Below are positions 1 through 9,804 of a DNA stretch of 64,000 nucleotides, piece by piece (position 1 is the stretch's first letter; each line of letters starts with the position of its first letter). Source of the stretch: Azospirillum sp. TSH64 (GTDB lineage Bacteria; Pseudomonadota; Alphaproteobacteria; Azospirillales; Azospirillaceae); the NCBI RefSeq assembly GCF_003116035.1, contig NZ_LGQW01000015.1, forward strand, positions 986,096 to 1,050,095, given 5' to 3'. The notes below the pieces were generated by a model. The model was not told the origin of the DNA. It did not search any database and saw nothing but the letters and a program-made list of their open reading frames with translations. The position numbers and the translations under genes are program-made.

Positions 1-761
1 GCGCGCACCGGGATGACGGGGAAGCGCGGGTCGATCTGCACCGACGGCTGGGCGTCGCGGGCGGACGCCCGGATGAAGGCCTGCTTGAAATTGGCATGGG
101 CCACGCATTCGGTGGCGCAGACGAAACGGGTGCCGACCTGCACGCCGGCGGCCCCCAGCTCCAGATAGGAGAGGATCGTCTCGCCCCGGCCGATGCCGCC
201 GGCGACGAACACCGGGACCTCGCGCAGGTCGGGCAGGATTTCCTGCGCCAGCACGGTGGTGGAGACCGGGCCGATGTGCCCGCCGGCCTCGGTTCCCTCG
301 ATCACCAGCGCGTCGGCGCCATGCTTCGCCAGCCGCCGGCCGGCGGTCAGGGTCGGGGCGAAGGCCATCGCCTTGGCCCCGCCATCCTTGATGCGGCGCA
401 GGGTGGCGCCGGTCGGCAGCCCGCCGGCGACGACCACATGACCGACCGCCTGCTCGCGGCAGACGTCGATCAACTGGTCCAGCGCCGGGTGCATGTTGAT
501 CAGGTTGACGCCGAACGGCTTGGTCGTAAGCGCGCGGGTGCCGGCGATCTCAACCGCCAGCTGGTCCGGCGCCATCGAGCCGCAGGCCAGCACGCCGAAG
601 CCGCCGGCGTTGGAAATGGCGGAGACCAGATGCCGTTCCGACACCCAGCTCATCGCACCGCCCATCACGGCGGTGCGGGTGCCGAGAAAGTCCCGGCCCC
701 GCTGCCAGAGACGATCGAGCCGGGCCGATGCTGCCGCCGCGTAAGATGTGGCGTCGGTCAT
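1..761 (-). CDS. Nitronate monooxygenase / 2-nitropropane dioxygenase-like flavoprotein, C-terminus cut by the window edge
   Basis: The visible 253 codons read as an FMN-dependent TIM-barrel oxidoreductase of the NMO/NPD family, which oxidises nitronates or related substrates. Visible marks are the N-terminal segment [10 protein letters not shown], an internal AGGFGVL loop, the family FMN-loop stretch [10 protein letters not shown] and a later [10 protein letters not shown] glycine-rich phosphate-binding loop. The start is ATG at 761, with AGGAGAGG seven bases upstream. The gene runs leftward out of the window, so the last part of the barrel is missing. It lies 45 bp downstream of lysC on the same strand and may be cotranscribed, though no functional link is obvious. 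A 2-nitropropane dioxygenase-like enoyl reductase is an alternative. The family assignment is firm, the substrate is not. Confidence 0.85.
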   Translation of the reverse strand, partial: MTDATSYAAAASARLDRLWQRGRDFLGTRTAVMGGAMSWVSERHLVSAISNAGGFGVLACGSMAPDQLAVEIAGTRALTTKPFGVNLINMHPALDQLIDVCREQAVGHVVVAGGLPTGATLRRIKDGGAKAMAFAPTLTAGRRLAKHGADALVIEGTEAGGHIGPVSTTVLAQEILPDLREVPVFVAGGIGRGETILSYLELGAAGVQVGTRFVCATECVAHANFKQAFIRASARDAQPSVQIDPRFPVIPVR

Positions 762-806
762 GGCCGGCCCTCTCCTGATGTTCCCGTCCCCGGCACCCGC
801 CTGCGA

Positions 807-2042
807 TCAGGCGGCGTCCAGGCCGTAGGCGGTGTGCAGGGCACGCAGCGCCAGCTCCGCATACTCTTCGGCGATCAGGACCGAGATCTTGATCTCCGAG
901 GTCGAGATGACCTGGATGTTGATGCCCTTGTCGGCCAGCGCCTTGAACATGCGCTGGGCGACGCCGGCATGGCTGCGCATGCCGACGCCGATGACCGACA
1001 CCTTGACCACGTTGGCATCCGACACGATGCGCTTGTAGTTCAGGGTCGACTGCGCATCCTCCAGCACCTTCACGGCGCGGGCGATGTCCGCCTTGCCGAC
1101 GGTGAAGGTCATGTCGGTGGACTTGCCGTCTTCCGACACGTTCTGGACGATCATGTCGACGTTGACGGCGTTGTCGGTCAGCGGACCGAAGATGGCGGCG
1201 GCGACGCCCGGCTGGTCGGCGACGCCCACCAGGGTGATCTTCGCCTCGTCGCGGCTGTAGGCGATGCCGCTAACAACTTCCTTTTCCACGATCTCGTCCT
1301 CGTCAACAACCAGGGTTCCGGGAAGCGAACTGCCCGCCGCCGCTTCGAAGCTCGACAGCACCTGCACGCGCACGCGGTGGTTCATCGCCATCTCGACCGA
1401 GCGGGTCTGAAGCACCTTGGCGCCTTGCGAGGCCAGCTCCAGCATCTCCTCGTAGGTGATCTTGTCGAGCTTGCGCGCCTTGGTGACGATGCGCGGGTCG
1501 GTGGTGTAGACGCCGTCCACGTCGGTGTAGATGTCGCAGCGGTCGGCCTTCACCGCCGCCGCCAGCGCCACCGCCGAGGTGTCCGAGCCGCCGCGGCCCA
1601 GCGTGGTGATGCGGCCATGCTCCGACACGCCCTGGAAGCCCGCGACCACGGCGACTTCGCCGGTCTGCAGGGACTTTTCCATCTCGGTGGTGTCGATGGA
1701 GACGATGCGCGCCTTGCCGTGCGTGTCGTCGGTGCGGATCGGAATCTGCCAACCGGCCCAGGAGCGGGCGGGAATGCCGAGCGACTGCAGGGCGACGGCC
1801 AGGAGACCGGAGGTCACCTGCTCGCCCGACGCCACGACCGCGTCATATTCGCGGGCGTCGTGCAGCTTGTCGATTTCGTTGCAGTATTTGACGAGCTGGT
1901 TGGTCACGCCGGACATCGCCGACACGACGACGGCGACCTGATGCCCCGCCTTCACCTCTTGCTCGACCTTCCGGGCCACGTTCTTGATGCGGTCGATGTC
2001 GCCGACCGACGTGCCTCCGAACTTCAGGACGATCCGCGCCAT
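807..2042 (-). CDS. lysC: Aspartate kinase (aspartokinase)
   Basis: This enzyme phosphorylates L-aspartate to 4-phospho-L-aspartate, the first step toward lysine, methionine, threonine and diaminopimelate. The 411-residue protein opens with the nucleotide-binding motif KFGGTS at residues 7-12. It has an amino-acid kinase domain to about residue 245, including [12 protein letters not shown] and [13 protein letters not shown], followed by two ACT domains in the C-terminal 150 residues that should sense lysine and threonine. Length and order are typical of monofunctional aspartokinases. The ATG at 2042 is preceded by TGTGAGGT. It is transcribed away from ubiG, and the two genes share a 183-bp intergenic region. 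Confidence 0.97.
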   Translation of the reverse strand: MARIVLKFGGTSVGDIDRIKNVARKVEQEVKAGHQVAVVVSAMSGVTNQLVKYCNEIDKLHDAREYDAVVASGEQVTSGLLAVALQSLGIPARSWAGWQIPIRTDDTHGKARIVSIDTTEMEKSLQTGEVAVVAGFQGVSEHGRITTLGRGGSDTSAVALAAAVKADRCDIYTDVDGVYTTDPRIVTKARKLDKITYEEMLELASQGAKVLQTRSVEMAMNHRVRVQVLSSFEAAAGSSLPGTLVVDEDEIVEKEVVSGIAYSRDEAKITLVGVADQPGVAAAIFGPLTDNAVNVDMIVQNVSEDGKSTDMTFTVGKADIARAVKVLEDAQSTLNYKRIVSDANVVKVSVIGVGMRSHAGVAQRMFKALADKGINIQVISTSEIKISVLIAEEYAELALRALHTAYGLDAA

Positions 2043-2132
2043 ACCTCACACCATGTCTGGCCGCCCGGTCATGCCGTCTGGATCTCGCCATCTGGGTCAT
2101 GCGGGTCGGCTGTGCGCACCCCCGCTCCACCG

Positions 2133-2161
2133 TTGCCGGCGCGGGGCGGCGTATCCATACT
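2133..2161 (+). promoter_or_regulatory. Candidate sigma-70-type promoter for ubiG
   Basis: TTGCCG (2133-2138) and CATACT (2156-2161) are separated by 17 bp, about 65 bp upstream of the ubiG ATG in the lysC-ubiG divergent region. The match is moderate and rests on spacing and position only. Confidence 0.35.
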
Positions 2162-2225
2162 CCGTCGCTGGAAGCGAGGCAAGTTGCCCGCGCCCGTCCC
2201 GCCTCACAGTTTACGGATTTTCACC

Positions 2226-3020
2226 ATGACCGCCTCATCCTCCGCCTTCCCGCACGCGTCCGCAACCGCTCCTGCCGGCGGAATTGGCGGCGGAACCGTG
2301 GATCCGGAGGATGTCGCCCGCTTCTCCGCCATCGCCGCCGAGTGGTGGGATCCGGCCGGAAAGTTCAAGCCGCTGCACCGGCTGAACCCGCTGCGCCTGA
2401 CCTACATCCGCGATGCCGTCTGCAGGCGGCTGGGCCGCGACCCGCTGGCGCCGAACCCGCTTGCCGGCCTGCGCATCGTCGATATCGGCTGCGGCGGCGG
2501 GCTGCTGGCCGAACCGCTGGCGCGGATGGGCGCCACGGTGGTCGGGGTCGATGCGTCGGAGAAGAACATCAAGACCGCCGCCACCCACGCCGCCGAGACC
2601 GGCACTACGGTGGACTACCGCGCCACCACCGCCGAGGCGCTGGCGGCCAGCGGCGAGACGTTCGACGTGGTGCTGGCGATGGAGGTGATCGAGCATGTCG
2701 CCGACGTGCCCCTGTTCGTGAAGTCGCTGTCCGACCTGCTGGCGCCGGGCGGCGCGCTGTTCCTGGCGACGCTGAACCGCACGCCGAAGTCCTTCGCGCT
2801 GGCCATCGTCGGGGCGGAGTACATCCTGCGCTGGCTGCCGCGCGGCACCCACAACTGGCGCCAGTTCCTGCGCCCGTCCGAACTGAACGCCATCGTACGC
2901 CCGTACGGCCTGAGCGTACGCGACCTGACCGGCATCACGTACAACCCGCTGAGCGACGAGTTCCGGCTGAACGCGCGCGATCTGGACGTGAACTACATGG
3001 GCTGGGCGGAGCGGGGGTGA
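2226..3020 (+). CDS. ubiG: Bifunctional 2-polyprenyl-6-hydroxyphenol methylase / 3-demethylubiquinol 3-O-methyltransferase
   Basis: UbiG performs both SAM-dependent O-methylations of ubiquinone biosynthesis at the inner membrane. The 264-residue protein carries the family N-terminal segment [22 protein letters not shown] motif I VDIGCGGG near residues 85-92, the acidic end of strand 2 (VGVDAS) and a late block with [13 protein letters not shown] typical of UbiG. ATG 2226 is chosen because the family N-terminus begins about 25 residues downstream and the upstream open frame is only antisense to lysC. The first 25 residues are an Ala/Gly-rich extension. The gene stands alone and ends at a bidirectional hairpin. 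Confidence 0.96.
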   Translation: MTASSSAFPHASATAPAGGIGGGTVDPEDVARFSAIAAEWWDPAGKFKPLHRLNPLRLTYIRDAVCRRLGRDPLAPNPLAGLRIVDIGCGGGLLAEPLARMGATVVGVDASEKNIKTAATHAAETGTTVDYRATTAEALAASGETFDVVLAMEVIEHVADVPLFVKSLSDLLAPGGALFLATLNRTPKSFALAIVGAEYILRWLPRGTHNWRQFLRPSELNAIVRPYGLSVRDLTGITYNPLSDEFRLNARDLDVNYMGWAERG

Positions 3021-3063
3021 GGGTAGAGAGTCGCCCTCCGGTTCCTAGTCCGCACGACGCCAA

Positions 3064-3102
3064 AGAAAAAGGGCCGCGCACAGCCCGTGCGGCGGCCCTT
3101 TT
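3064..3102. terminator. Bidirectional intrinsic terminator between ubiG and ptsN
   Basis: A GC-rich hairpin (arms GGGCCGCGCAC and GTGCGGCGGCCC, 3071 to 3098) is preceded by an A-rich stretch and followed by TTTT. It can therefore terminate ubiG on the plus strand and the converging ptsN transcript on the minus strand. Confidence 0.75.
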
Positions 3103-3132
3103 GGCATACCATTCCCCCTCACTGGCGGCCCG

Positions 3133-3591
3133 TCAGTTGGACGGGCTCGGCTCGTGCTGGGTCAGGAGCGCGTACATCGCGTCGCCCGACTGGGCTCCGC
3201 GCAGCTTCTCGCACATGGACTGGTCCCGCAGAAGACGCGAGACGCGGGCAAGGGCCTTCAGATGATCGGCTCCCGCCTGTTCCGGGGCGAGAAGGAGGAA
3301 GATCAGGTCGACCGGCTGCTCATCGATCGCATCGAAATCGATGGGCCGCTCCACACGGGCGAAGACGCCATGGACGCGGTCCAGGCTGGATAGCTTGCCG
3401 TGCGGGATGGCGATGCCATGGCCCACGCCGGTCGTGCCCAGCCTTTCGCGCTCCAGAAGCACGTCGAAGATCGCCCGCTCGTGCTGACCGGTCAGCTCGG
3501 ACGCTTTGCGCGCCATCTCCTGCAGGGCCTGCTTCTTGTTGCCGGCCTTCAGGTTCGGGAGGATGGCGTGCGGAGAAATGAGGTCGAGCAT
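3133..3591 (-). CDS. ptsN: PTS IIA-like nitrogen-regulatory protein PtsN (EIIA-Ntr)
   Basis: PtsN is the terminal phospho-acceptor of the nitrogen phosphotransferase system. It regulates potassium uptake, sensor kinases and carbon/nitrogen balance by binding partners, and does not transport sugar. The 152-residue protein is a single PTS EIIA type-2 domain. The phosphorylated histidine is H64 in GIAIPHGK, preceded by RERLGTTGVGHG. Length is typical. It lies downstream of hpf and rpoN on the same strand (34 bp after hpf), a widely conserved neighbourhood. Its probable phosphate donors, EI and HPr, are encoded at 49.2-51.4 kb in this window. Confidence 0.97.
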   Translation of the reverse strand: MLDLISPHAILPNLKAGNKKQALQEMARKASELTGQHERAIFDVLLERERLGTTGVGHGIAIPHGKLSSLDRVHGVFARVERPIDFDAIDEQPVDLIFLLLAPEQAGADHLKALARVSRLLRDQSMCEKLRGAQSGDAMYALLTQHEPSPSN

Positions 3592-3625
3592 GACGCTTCT
3601 TGACCAGCGAGACGGGTCGGCGCCG

Positions 3626-4216
3626 TCAGGCGCCGGCCTTCTCCGCCGGGTCGACCCAGCCGATGTTCCCGTCGGCGCGACGGTAGACCATGTTCAGGCG
3701 GCCATGCGCACCGTTGTGGAACATCAGGGCCGGGGCCTGCGCCAGCTCCAGGCGCATCACCGCCTCGCTGACCGACAGGGTGGCGATGCTCGTCTCCATC
3801 TCGGCGACGACCATCGGGTTCGCGGCGCCGTCGGCGGCAGCCTCAACCTCGTCGTGATGCTCCTCGGTCTCGGCTTCCAGCACCCGGTAGCTCGCCGGGA
3901 GGGCGGCGCCGTTCTCGGCCGCGTGGTGGTCGCGCAGGCGGCGCTTGTAGCGGCGCAGGCGCTTGGCCAGCTTCTCGCAGGCGATGTCGAAGGCCGGATA
4001 GGGTTCGGTGGCGTCGCCCGCACTCTGCAGGACGATTCCGCGGCCGACATGGGCCTGGATGTCGGCCTTGTAGAGGTGCGCGTCCTTGGTCAGGATCACG
4101 TTCGCCTCGATCGGCTTGTCGAAGTACTTGCCGACCACGGCGTTCAGGCTGTCGGCCACATGGGTGCGCAGAGCGTCACCCACATCGAGCTGCTTGCCTT
4201 TGACGGAGAGTTGCAT
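3626..4216 (-). CDS. hpf: Ribosome hibernation-promoting factor, long form (HPF/RaiA family)
   Basis: Long HPF proteins bind the 30S subunit and dimerise ribosomes into inactive 100S particles in stationary phase or starvation. Starting at ATG 4216 gives 196 residues: an N-terminal S30AE domain (about 1-105, beginning MQLSVKGKQLDVGDALRTHV), a charged linker of 40-50 residues and a C-terminal dimerisation domain (VVAEMETSIATLSVSEAVM to the end). An in-frame upstream extension of 23 residues exists but lacks family similarity, so the internal ATG is preferred. A well-formed promoter at 4315-4343 precedes it, so it can be expressed separately from rpoN. Confidence 0.93.
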   Translation of the reverse strand: MQLSVKGKQLDVGDALRTHVADSLNAVVGKYFDKPIEANVILTKDAHLYKADIQAHVGRGIVLQSAGDATEPYPAFDIACEKLAKRLRRYKRRLRDHHAAENGAALPASYRVLEAETEEHHDEVEAAADGAANPMVVAEMETSIATLSVSEAVMRLELAQAPALMFHNGAHGRLNMVYRRADGNIGWVDPAEKAGA

Positions 4217-4314
4217 GGTGGAACGTTTCCAATATTGGTCCGCTGGGGACGGTGTAGACACGACGTCCGAAGATGTCGGGCTCATAGATGCTGATCCGCC
4301 GCTTGCGGGCCGGG

Positions 4315-4343
4315 ACGATAGGCAAGGGTCACCGGACTGTCAA
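4315..4343 (-). promoter_or_regulatory. Sigma-70-type promoter for hpf (and ptsN)
   Basis: On the minus strand TTGACA (4343-4338) is followed by exactly 17 bp and TATCGT (4320-4315). It lies in the rpoN-hpf gap, just past the rpoN stop, about 100 bp upstream of the hpf ATG. The -35 box is perfect and the spacing ideal. Confidence 0.65.
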
Positions 4344-4368
4344 TCGAGCCCTCCCCCATCGAACCCGC

Positions 4369-5985
4369 TTACATGCGTGACATCTTGGCACGGCGTCGCT
4401 GCACCGATGACGGTATTTTCATCGCTTCACGATACTTCGCGACAGTCCTTCGCGCAATGTCGATCCCTTCCGCCCGCAGAATCTCCACCAGTTTGTCGTC
4501 GGACAGCACATCGTCGGGCTTCTCGGCATCTATCATGGTTTTGATGCGGTGCCGAACCGCTTCTGCGGAATGGGATGCCTGCCCGTCCGCACCCTGGATT
4601 GCGGAGGTGAAGAAATATTTCAGCTCGAAGACGCCGCGCGGGGTCGCCATGAACTTGTTGGTGGTGACGCGGCTGACTGTGCTTTCATGCATGCCGATGG
4701 CCTCCGCGATGTCACGCAGGATCAGCGGTCGCAGGTGCGAGACGCCATGGATGAAGAACGCATCCTGCTGGCGGATGATCTCGCTCGCCACCTTCAAAAT
4801 GGTGGTGGCGCGCTGGTGCAGCGACTTGACCAGCCAGTTGGCCGACTGGAACCGCTCGGAAATATACTCCTTGTCGGCCTTGTTGCGGGCGCCGTCGGAG
4901 ATGCGGGCGAAATAGCGGTGGTTGACCAGCACCCGCGGCAGCGTGTCCGGGTTCAGGTCGATCAGCCAGCCGCCGCCGGGATTGGCGCGCATCAGGATGT
5001 CGGGGGTGACCAGCTGGGCCGGGGTGTGGTCGAAGGCCAGCGCCGGCTTCGGGTTCAGCTTGCGGATGTCGACGACCATGTCGGCGACGTCCTCGGCATC
5101 GACGCCGCAGACCTTCATGATGGCCGGCAGGTTGCGCGCGGCCAGAAGCTCCAGGTTGTCGAGCAGCGCCGCCATCGCCGGATCGAGCCGGTTCTTCTCG
5201 CGCAGCTGGATCGCCAGGCATTCCTTCAGCGAGCGGGCGAAGATGCCGGGCGGGTCGAAGCGCTGGCAGGCGGCCAGCACCCGCTCCACCCGGTCGGCAC
5301 CGCAGCCGAGTTGCTCGGCCAGCGCCTGGGCGTCGAAGCCGATCAGCCAGCCGGCCTCGTCCAGCATGTCGATCAGGGCCAGCCCGATCAGCTGGTCGCC
5401 CAGGTCGGGCAGGTCGATCTTCAGCTGTTCGGTCAAATGGTCGCGGAGGTTCTTCTCGCTGGTCAGCGTCGCTTCGAGGTTGCTGTCGTCATCCTCGAAG
5501 CCGCTGCGGCCGCCGCGCTCGCCGTAGGAGCCGTAGACCTCGCTGCCGCCGTCCGAGCCGTCGGAAAAGCGGTCGTCGCTGTAGACATTCTCGAAATCGG
5601 TGTCGAGCGGCGACTCCGACGAGGAGGCCATCGTGTCCGACGAGGTCATCTCCACCGTGTCGCGGGTGCGTCCGTCGCTGGGGGCCAGACCCGGCCCGTC
5701 ATCGCGGCCGTTCAGCCCGTCGACGCTGAGGCCGTTCGCCTCCATGCCGCCGGGGCCGTCCAGCCCGCCCGGAACATCGCCGCCGTCCGCCGGTCCCGCC
5801 GGATCGCTGCCGCCGTCGGCCGATCCGCCGTCACGCTCCAGCAGCGGGTTCTGCTCGATCTCGCGGTCGACGAAGTCCGACAGTTCGATGTTCGACAGCT
5901 GCAGCAGCTTGATGGCCTGCTGCAGCTGCGGCGTCATCACCAGGGTCTGGGCTTGTCGAAGGTCGAGACGTTGAGCAAGCGCCAT
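4369..5985 (-). CDS. rpoN: RNA polymerase sigma-54 factor RpoN
   Basis: Sigma-54 directs RNA polymerase to -24/-12 promoters of nitrogen assimilation, nitrogen fixation, motility and transport genes and needs AAA+ activators. The 538-residue protein has the N-terminal Gln-rich activator-interaction region (TPQLQQAIKLLQLSNIEL), an acidic Gly/Asp/Ser-rich linker of about 120 residues, the core-binding domain, the helix-turn-helix around ESTVSRVTTNKFMATPRG, and the RpoN box ARRTVAKYREAM near the C-terminus. The linker is long but within the range seen in alphaproteobacteria. It lies 33 bp downstream of lptB, the usual lptB-rpoN-hpf-ptsN order. Confidence 0.98.
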   Translation of the reverse strand: MALAQRLDLRQAQTLVMTPQLQQAIKLLQLSNIELSDFVDREIEQNPLLERDGGSADGGSDPAGPADGGDVPGGLDGPGGMEANGLSVDGLNGRDDGPGLAPSDGRTRDTVEMTSSDTMASSSESPLDTDFENVYSDDRFSDGSDGGSEVYGSYGERGGRSGFEDDDSNLEATLTSEKNLRDHLTEQLKIDLPDLGDQLIGLALIDMLDEAGWLIGFDAQALAEQLGCGADRVERVLAACQRFDPPGIFARSLKECLAIQLREKNRLDPAMAALLDNLELLAARNLPAIMKVCGVDAEDVADMVVDIRKLNPKPALAFDHTPAQLVTPDILMRANPGGGWLIDLNPDTLPRVLVNHRYFARISDGARNKADKEYISERFQSANWLVKSLHQRATTILKVASEIIRQQDAFFIHGVSHLRPLILRDIAEAIGMHESTVSRVTTNKFMATPRGVFELKYFFTSAIQGADGQASHSAEAVRHRIKTMIDAEKPDDVLSDDKLVEILRAEGIDIARRTVAKYREAMKIPSSVQRRRAKMSRM

Positions 5986-6018
5986 GGCTGTGGAACCGGA
6001 ACCAGTGGAAACGGAGGG

Positions 6019-6806
<788 letters not shown>

Positions 6807-6810
<4 letters not shown>

Positions 6811-7703
6811 TGCTTCTTGCCCGCGGGCGCGCCGGGCCCGTTCTTCTCGCCGGGAATCAGCAGGCCGCTGACCCGGCCGCCGGCGTCGCGGCCGGCGATG
6901 ACGCGGTTGATCTTGGTGTTCATGTTCATCTCGGCGGCTTCGCCGTTCAGCTGGTTGTCGCCGCGGGTGATCTTCACGTTGCCGATCAGCACCGCGACAT
7001 TGTCGGCGACCGAATAGACCAGCTTGTCGGACAGCGCCACGTCGGTGGGGGTGGTGACGACGATGTTGCCGGACCCGTCGATCCGCTCCATCTGGGTGGT
7101 GCCGTCCGGCATCTTCTTCAACCGGCCGATCAGCACGTCGGCGCGCAGCCGGTCGTTGCCGCGCACCGCCACCGCGTCGCCGCGCGCCACGGTCAGGTCC
7201 TGCGCCTCGTAATATTCCAGGCTGTCGCGGGCGGTGACCACGTCCTTGGTGGTGATCAGCCTCAGATCCCGGCCGGTGACGACGGCGACCTGCTTGTCGA
7301 CGTCATAGACGCCGTGGTCGCCATAGACCTGCTGGGTCGGGCTGACGATGCGGACGTTGCCGTCGGCCACCAGCTGGAACACCTCGTTCCCCTTGCCCGG
7401 GGTCTCGCGGTAATAGGCGGTCAGCACGTCGGCGAAGACGGTCGAGTCGTTGCGCTTGGCCGACGCGTTGCCGCGCGCCACATAGGCGCGGACGTCCTGG
7501 TGCCATTCGATCGCCTGGTCGGCGTTGATCTCCACCGGCTGCTTGCCGCCCATGCCGGGCAGGCCCTGGGCGAAGGCCGGAGCGGAGATCGGAGATGCGA
7601 AAGCGAAAAACCCGCCGGCCAGGATGGCCGACAGGGTCAGGGCGGTACGAAATGGGGCGGTACGGAGTGTTGGGGGACGGATTGGCGACCGTTTGGACGT
7701 CAC
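6807..7703 (-). CDS. lptA: Lipopolysaccharide transport periplasmic protein LptA (OstA-like)
   Basis: LptA forms the periplasmic bridge that carries LPS from LptC to LptD. The 298-residue precursor has a signal peptide (TALTLSAILAGGFFAFASPISAPAFAQG, cleavage near residue 46), then an OstA/LptA beta-jellyroll region of repeated strands (VARGNASAKRNDSTVFAD, GNVRIVSPTQQVYGDHGVYD, GNVKITRGDNQLNGEAAEMN). The C-terminal tail is Gly/Pro/Lys-rich. It overlaps lptB by 4 bp downstream and lptC by 4 bp upstream. Confidence 0.93.
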
Positions 7704-8551
7704 GGCTTCTTGCTCCCGGGGCGCTCGGCGGCCTGGACCTCGGCCTTCGACTGGTTGAGGAAGACGACATTCTTGCCGCGGTCCGTCATGCGGAAGCCGA
7801 TGGCGTTGATCTCGCCCTGCGGACCCTGGCCGGTCACCGCCTTGTCGCCCCAGGCGTTGCCCTTGCGGATGTCGGCCTCGGCCTCGCTGGTGGTGAACTC
7901 GTTGCCGTCGTCGCGCAGCACATGGACGTTGCCGCGCATCAGCAGGATGCCGGTGGCCTGGTTGTACCAGCCCTTGTCGGACCGCATGGTCACCCAGGTG
8001 CCGGTGGTCTCCGTCATCTCCGCCTGCGGGTCGTCCAGCAGGACGATGTCGGGCTGGTCGGCCGACTTGTCGGCCTTGGCCGCCACCAGCGAGAAGGGCT
8101 GGTTGTGCTCGTCCAGGCTGAAATAGCGCGGTTTCAGCATCTCGCTCTGCCCGGCGTCGGCGCTGACGCGGGCGCTCTGCGGGCTGTTCAGCGACGGCCA
8201 GGCGGCCAGCAGGGCCACCATCGCCAGCGCCGCCGCCGGCAGCACGAACTTCATTGCGGAAACGAAACGGCTGTAGACCCGGCTAACCGGACGGGTGTCG
8301 CGCCGCCGGTGCGCCCGCAGCGCCGCCGGCGGTTCGGCGGCGGCCGACAGGCGGCGGTCCGGCGCGCGAAGGTTCGGCGCACCGGCAGCGGACAGGCCGC
8401 CGATGGAGCCTTGCCCGCTGCTCGGGGCGGCGGGGGCGGTGCGATCAGGGCTGCGCAGGTCGTCCAGGCTCAAATCCTCGTCCCTCCGGCTCGGCGCTTC
8501 GCTTCCATCATGGACAGAACAATCGTCAGGCCGCACCGGCGCGCAGGACAT
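7700..8551 (-). CDS. lptC: LPS export ABC transporter periplasmic protein LptC
   Basis: LptC is the bitopic inner-membrane component that receives LPS from LptBFG and passes it to LptA. A single transmembrane helix (KFVLPAAALAMVALLAAWPSL, residues about 101-121) is followed by an OstA-like periplasmic domain (IVLLDDPQAEMTETTGTW, ATGILLMRGNVHVLRDDGNEF). The first 100 residues are a Pro/Ala/Arg-rich cytoplasmic extension not seen in short LptC proteins. The ATG at 8551 overlaps kdsD by 26 bp; starting at the internal ATG just before the helix would remove the extension, so the start is uncertain. Family assignment rests on domain pattern and gene order. Confidence 0.85.
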   Translation of the reverse strand: MSCAPVRPDDCSVHDGSEAPSRRDEDLSLDDLRSPDRTAPAAPSSGQGSIGGLSAAGAPNLRAPDRRLSAAAEPPAALRAHRRRDTRPVSRVYSRFVSAMKFVLPAAALAMVALLAAWPSLNSPQSARVSADAGQSEMLKPRYFSLDEHNQPFSLVAAKADKSADQPDIVLLDDPQAEMTETTGTWVTMRSDKGWYNQATGILLMRGNVHVLRDDGNEFTTSEAEADIRKGNAWGDKAVTGQGPQGEINAIGFRMTDRGKNVVFLNQSKAEVQAAERPGSKKP

Positions 8552-9563
8552 CGTGGATGTGCACGATGCCGAGCGGCCGGTCGGCCTCGATCACGAACAG
8601 GGTGGTGATCTTCTTGTCGTTCATCTCGCGCAGCGCTTCGACGATCAACGCCTTGGGGCGGATGGTCTTGGGCCGCGGCGACATGATGCTGTCCGCGCGT
8701 TCCGCCAGAAGCTCCGGCGTCAGATGACGGCGCAGGTCGCCGTCGGTGATGATCCCGACCAGCGCGCCGGCATCGTCGGTCACCCCGACGCAGCCCAGCC
8801 GCTTGGCCGTCATCTCGAAGATGACGTCGGACAGCGGCGAGTCAAGACGGCACAGGGGCAAATCCTCGCCCTTGTGCATGATGTCGGTGACTTTCAGCAA
8901 TGCGCGGCCCAACTGGCCGCCGGGGTGGAACTCGCGGAAATCGGCGGCGGAGAAGCCGCGCCGCTCCAGCAGGGCCACCGCCAGCGCATCGCCCAGCGCC
9001 AGCATCATGGTGGTGGAGGTGGTGGGCGCCAGCCCCAGCGGGCAGGCTTCCGGCTCCGGCGGGATGACCAGCGCCACGTCGGACTGTTCGGCCAGGGCGG
9101 AGGCGGCGCGCCGCGTCATGCCGATCAGCGGAATGCCGAAGCGGCGGGTGTAGGCGATGATGTCCGCCAGCTCGTGCGTCTCGCCGGAATTGGACAGCGC
9201 CACCACCGCGTCGATCTTCGCGATCATGCCGAGGTCGCCGTGGCTCGCCTCGCCCGGATGGACGAAGAAGGCCGGCGTGCCGGTGGAGGCCATGGTGGCG
9301 GCGATCTTGCGGGCGACATGGCCCGACTTGCCCATGCCGGTGACGATCACGCGGCCTTCGATGCCCTGCAGGATGTCGAGCGCCCGCAGGAACTCGCCGT
9401 CGAGGCTGTCGGCCAGCGCCAGCAGCGCATCGGCCTCGGTCCGCAGGACGCGGGTGGCGCAGGCGAGATCGCGGTTTTCCACCGGGCTCGACTCCGTCGA
9501 AACGGCCTGGCTGCCGGCGAGGCTGGACGTAATGACACTGGTCAAGGCTGTGATGCCTTCCAT
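8526..9563 (-). CDS. kdsD: Arabinose-5-phosphate isomerase (KdsD/KpsF family)
   Basis: This enzyme converts ribulose 5-phosphate to arabinose 5-phosphate, the precursor of the LPS sugar Kdo. The protein has an N-terminal SIS sugar-isomerase domain (VIVTGMGKSGHVARKIAATMASTG, VALSNSGETHELADII) and a C-terminal pair of CBS domains (KVTDIMHKGEDLPL, IMSPRPKTIRPKALIVEAL). ATG 9563 gives 345 residues; an in-frame TTG two codons earlier is possible. It is the first gene of the kdsD-lptC-lptA-lptB run, which couples Kdo supply to LPS export. Two hairpins lie just upstream. Confidence 0.95.
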   Translation of the reverse strand: MEGITALTSVITSSLAGSQAVSTESSPVENRDLACATRVLRTEADALLALADSLDGEFLRALDILQGIEGRVIVTGMGKSGHVARKIAATMASTGTPAFFVHPGEASHGDLGMIAKIDAVVALSNSGETHELADIIAYTRRFGIPLIGMTRRAASALAEQSDVALVIPPEPEACPLGLAPTTSTTMMLALGDALAVALLERRGFSAADFREFHPGGQLGRALLKVTDIMHKGEDLPLCRLDSPLSDVIFEMTAKRLGCVGVTDDAGALVGIITDGDLRRHLTPELLAERADSIMSPRPKTIRPKALIVEALREMNDKKITTLFVIEADRPLGIVHIHDVLRAGAA

Positions 9564-9598
9564 TCGCAAGGCCCGGCGATGGGCCGTTCACAAAGACG

Positions 9599-9629
9599 GC
9601 GCCTGCCCGGAGGACTCCCGGACAGGCGC
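9599..9629. repeat. Hairpin upstream of kdsD
   Basis: Arms GCGCCTGCCCGG and CCGGACAGGCGC pair with one mismatch around a 7-nt loop, 36 bp upstream of the kdsD ATG. There is no T-run on the minus strand. It could be a leader structure of the kdsD mRNA or part of the 3' end of the rnd transcript. Confidence 0.5.
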
Positions 9630-9683
9630 ATCAGGCAGTATGCCCACCGGCGGACGCCGGGTCAAATCAACGCCCGGTCAGCC

Positions 9684-9766
9684 CCCTCTCCTCCCCGCTT
9701 TCGCGCAAACGAAGTTTGCGCTGTCGCGACAGGCGGACCGAAGGTCCGCTGAGAGCGGGGAGAGGG
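9684..9766. repeat. Compound palindrome (outer stem enclosing three perfect inner palindromes)
   Basis: The outer arms CCCTCTCCTCCCCGCT (9684-9699) and AGCGGGGAGAGGG (9754-9766) pair with a 3-nt bulge. Inside are three contiguous perfect palindromes: GCGCAAAC-gaa-GTTTGCGC (9703-9721), CTGTCGCGACAG (9721-9732) and GCGGACC-gaa-GGTCCGC (9733-9749). The whole can fold as a multi-branched cloverleaf in DNA or RNA. It sits in the rnd-kdsD intergenic region and resembles REP-like extragenic palindromes more than a simple terminator. Confidence 0.8.
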
Positions 9767-9804
9767 ATTCCTCCCGCCATTTGAAGCACCAAAGACGCCC
9801 GCTG

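Noticed and set aside
96-2225. Very long plus-strand open frame upstream of ubiG
   Set aside because: It is antisense to the nitronate monooxygenase and lysC genes, which have clear family motifs; the open frame is a by-product of high GC. Only the part from 2226 is ubiG.
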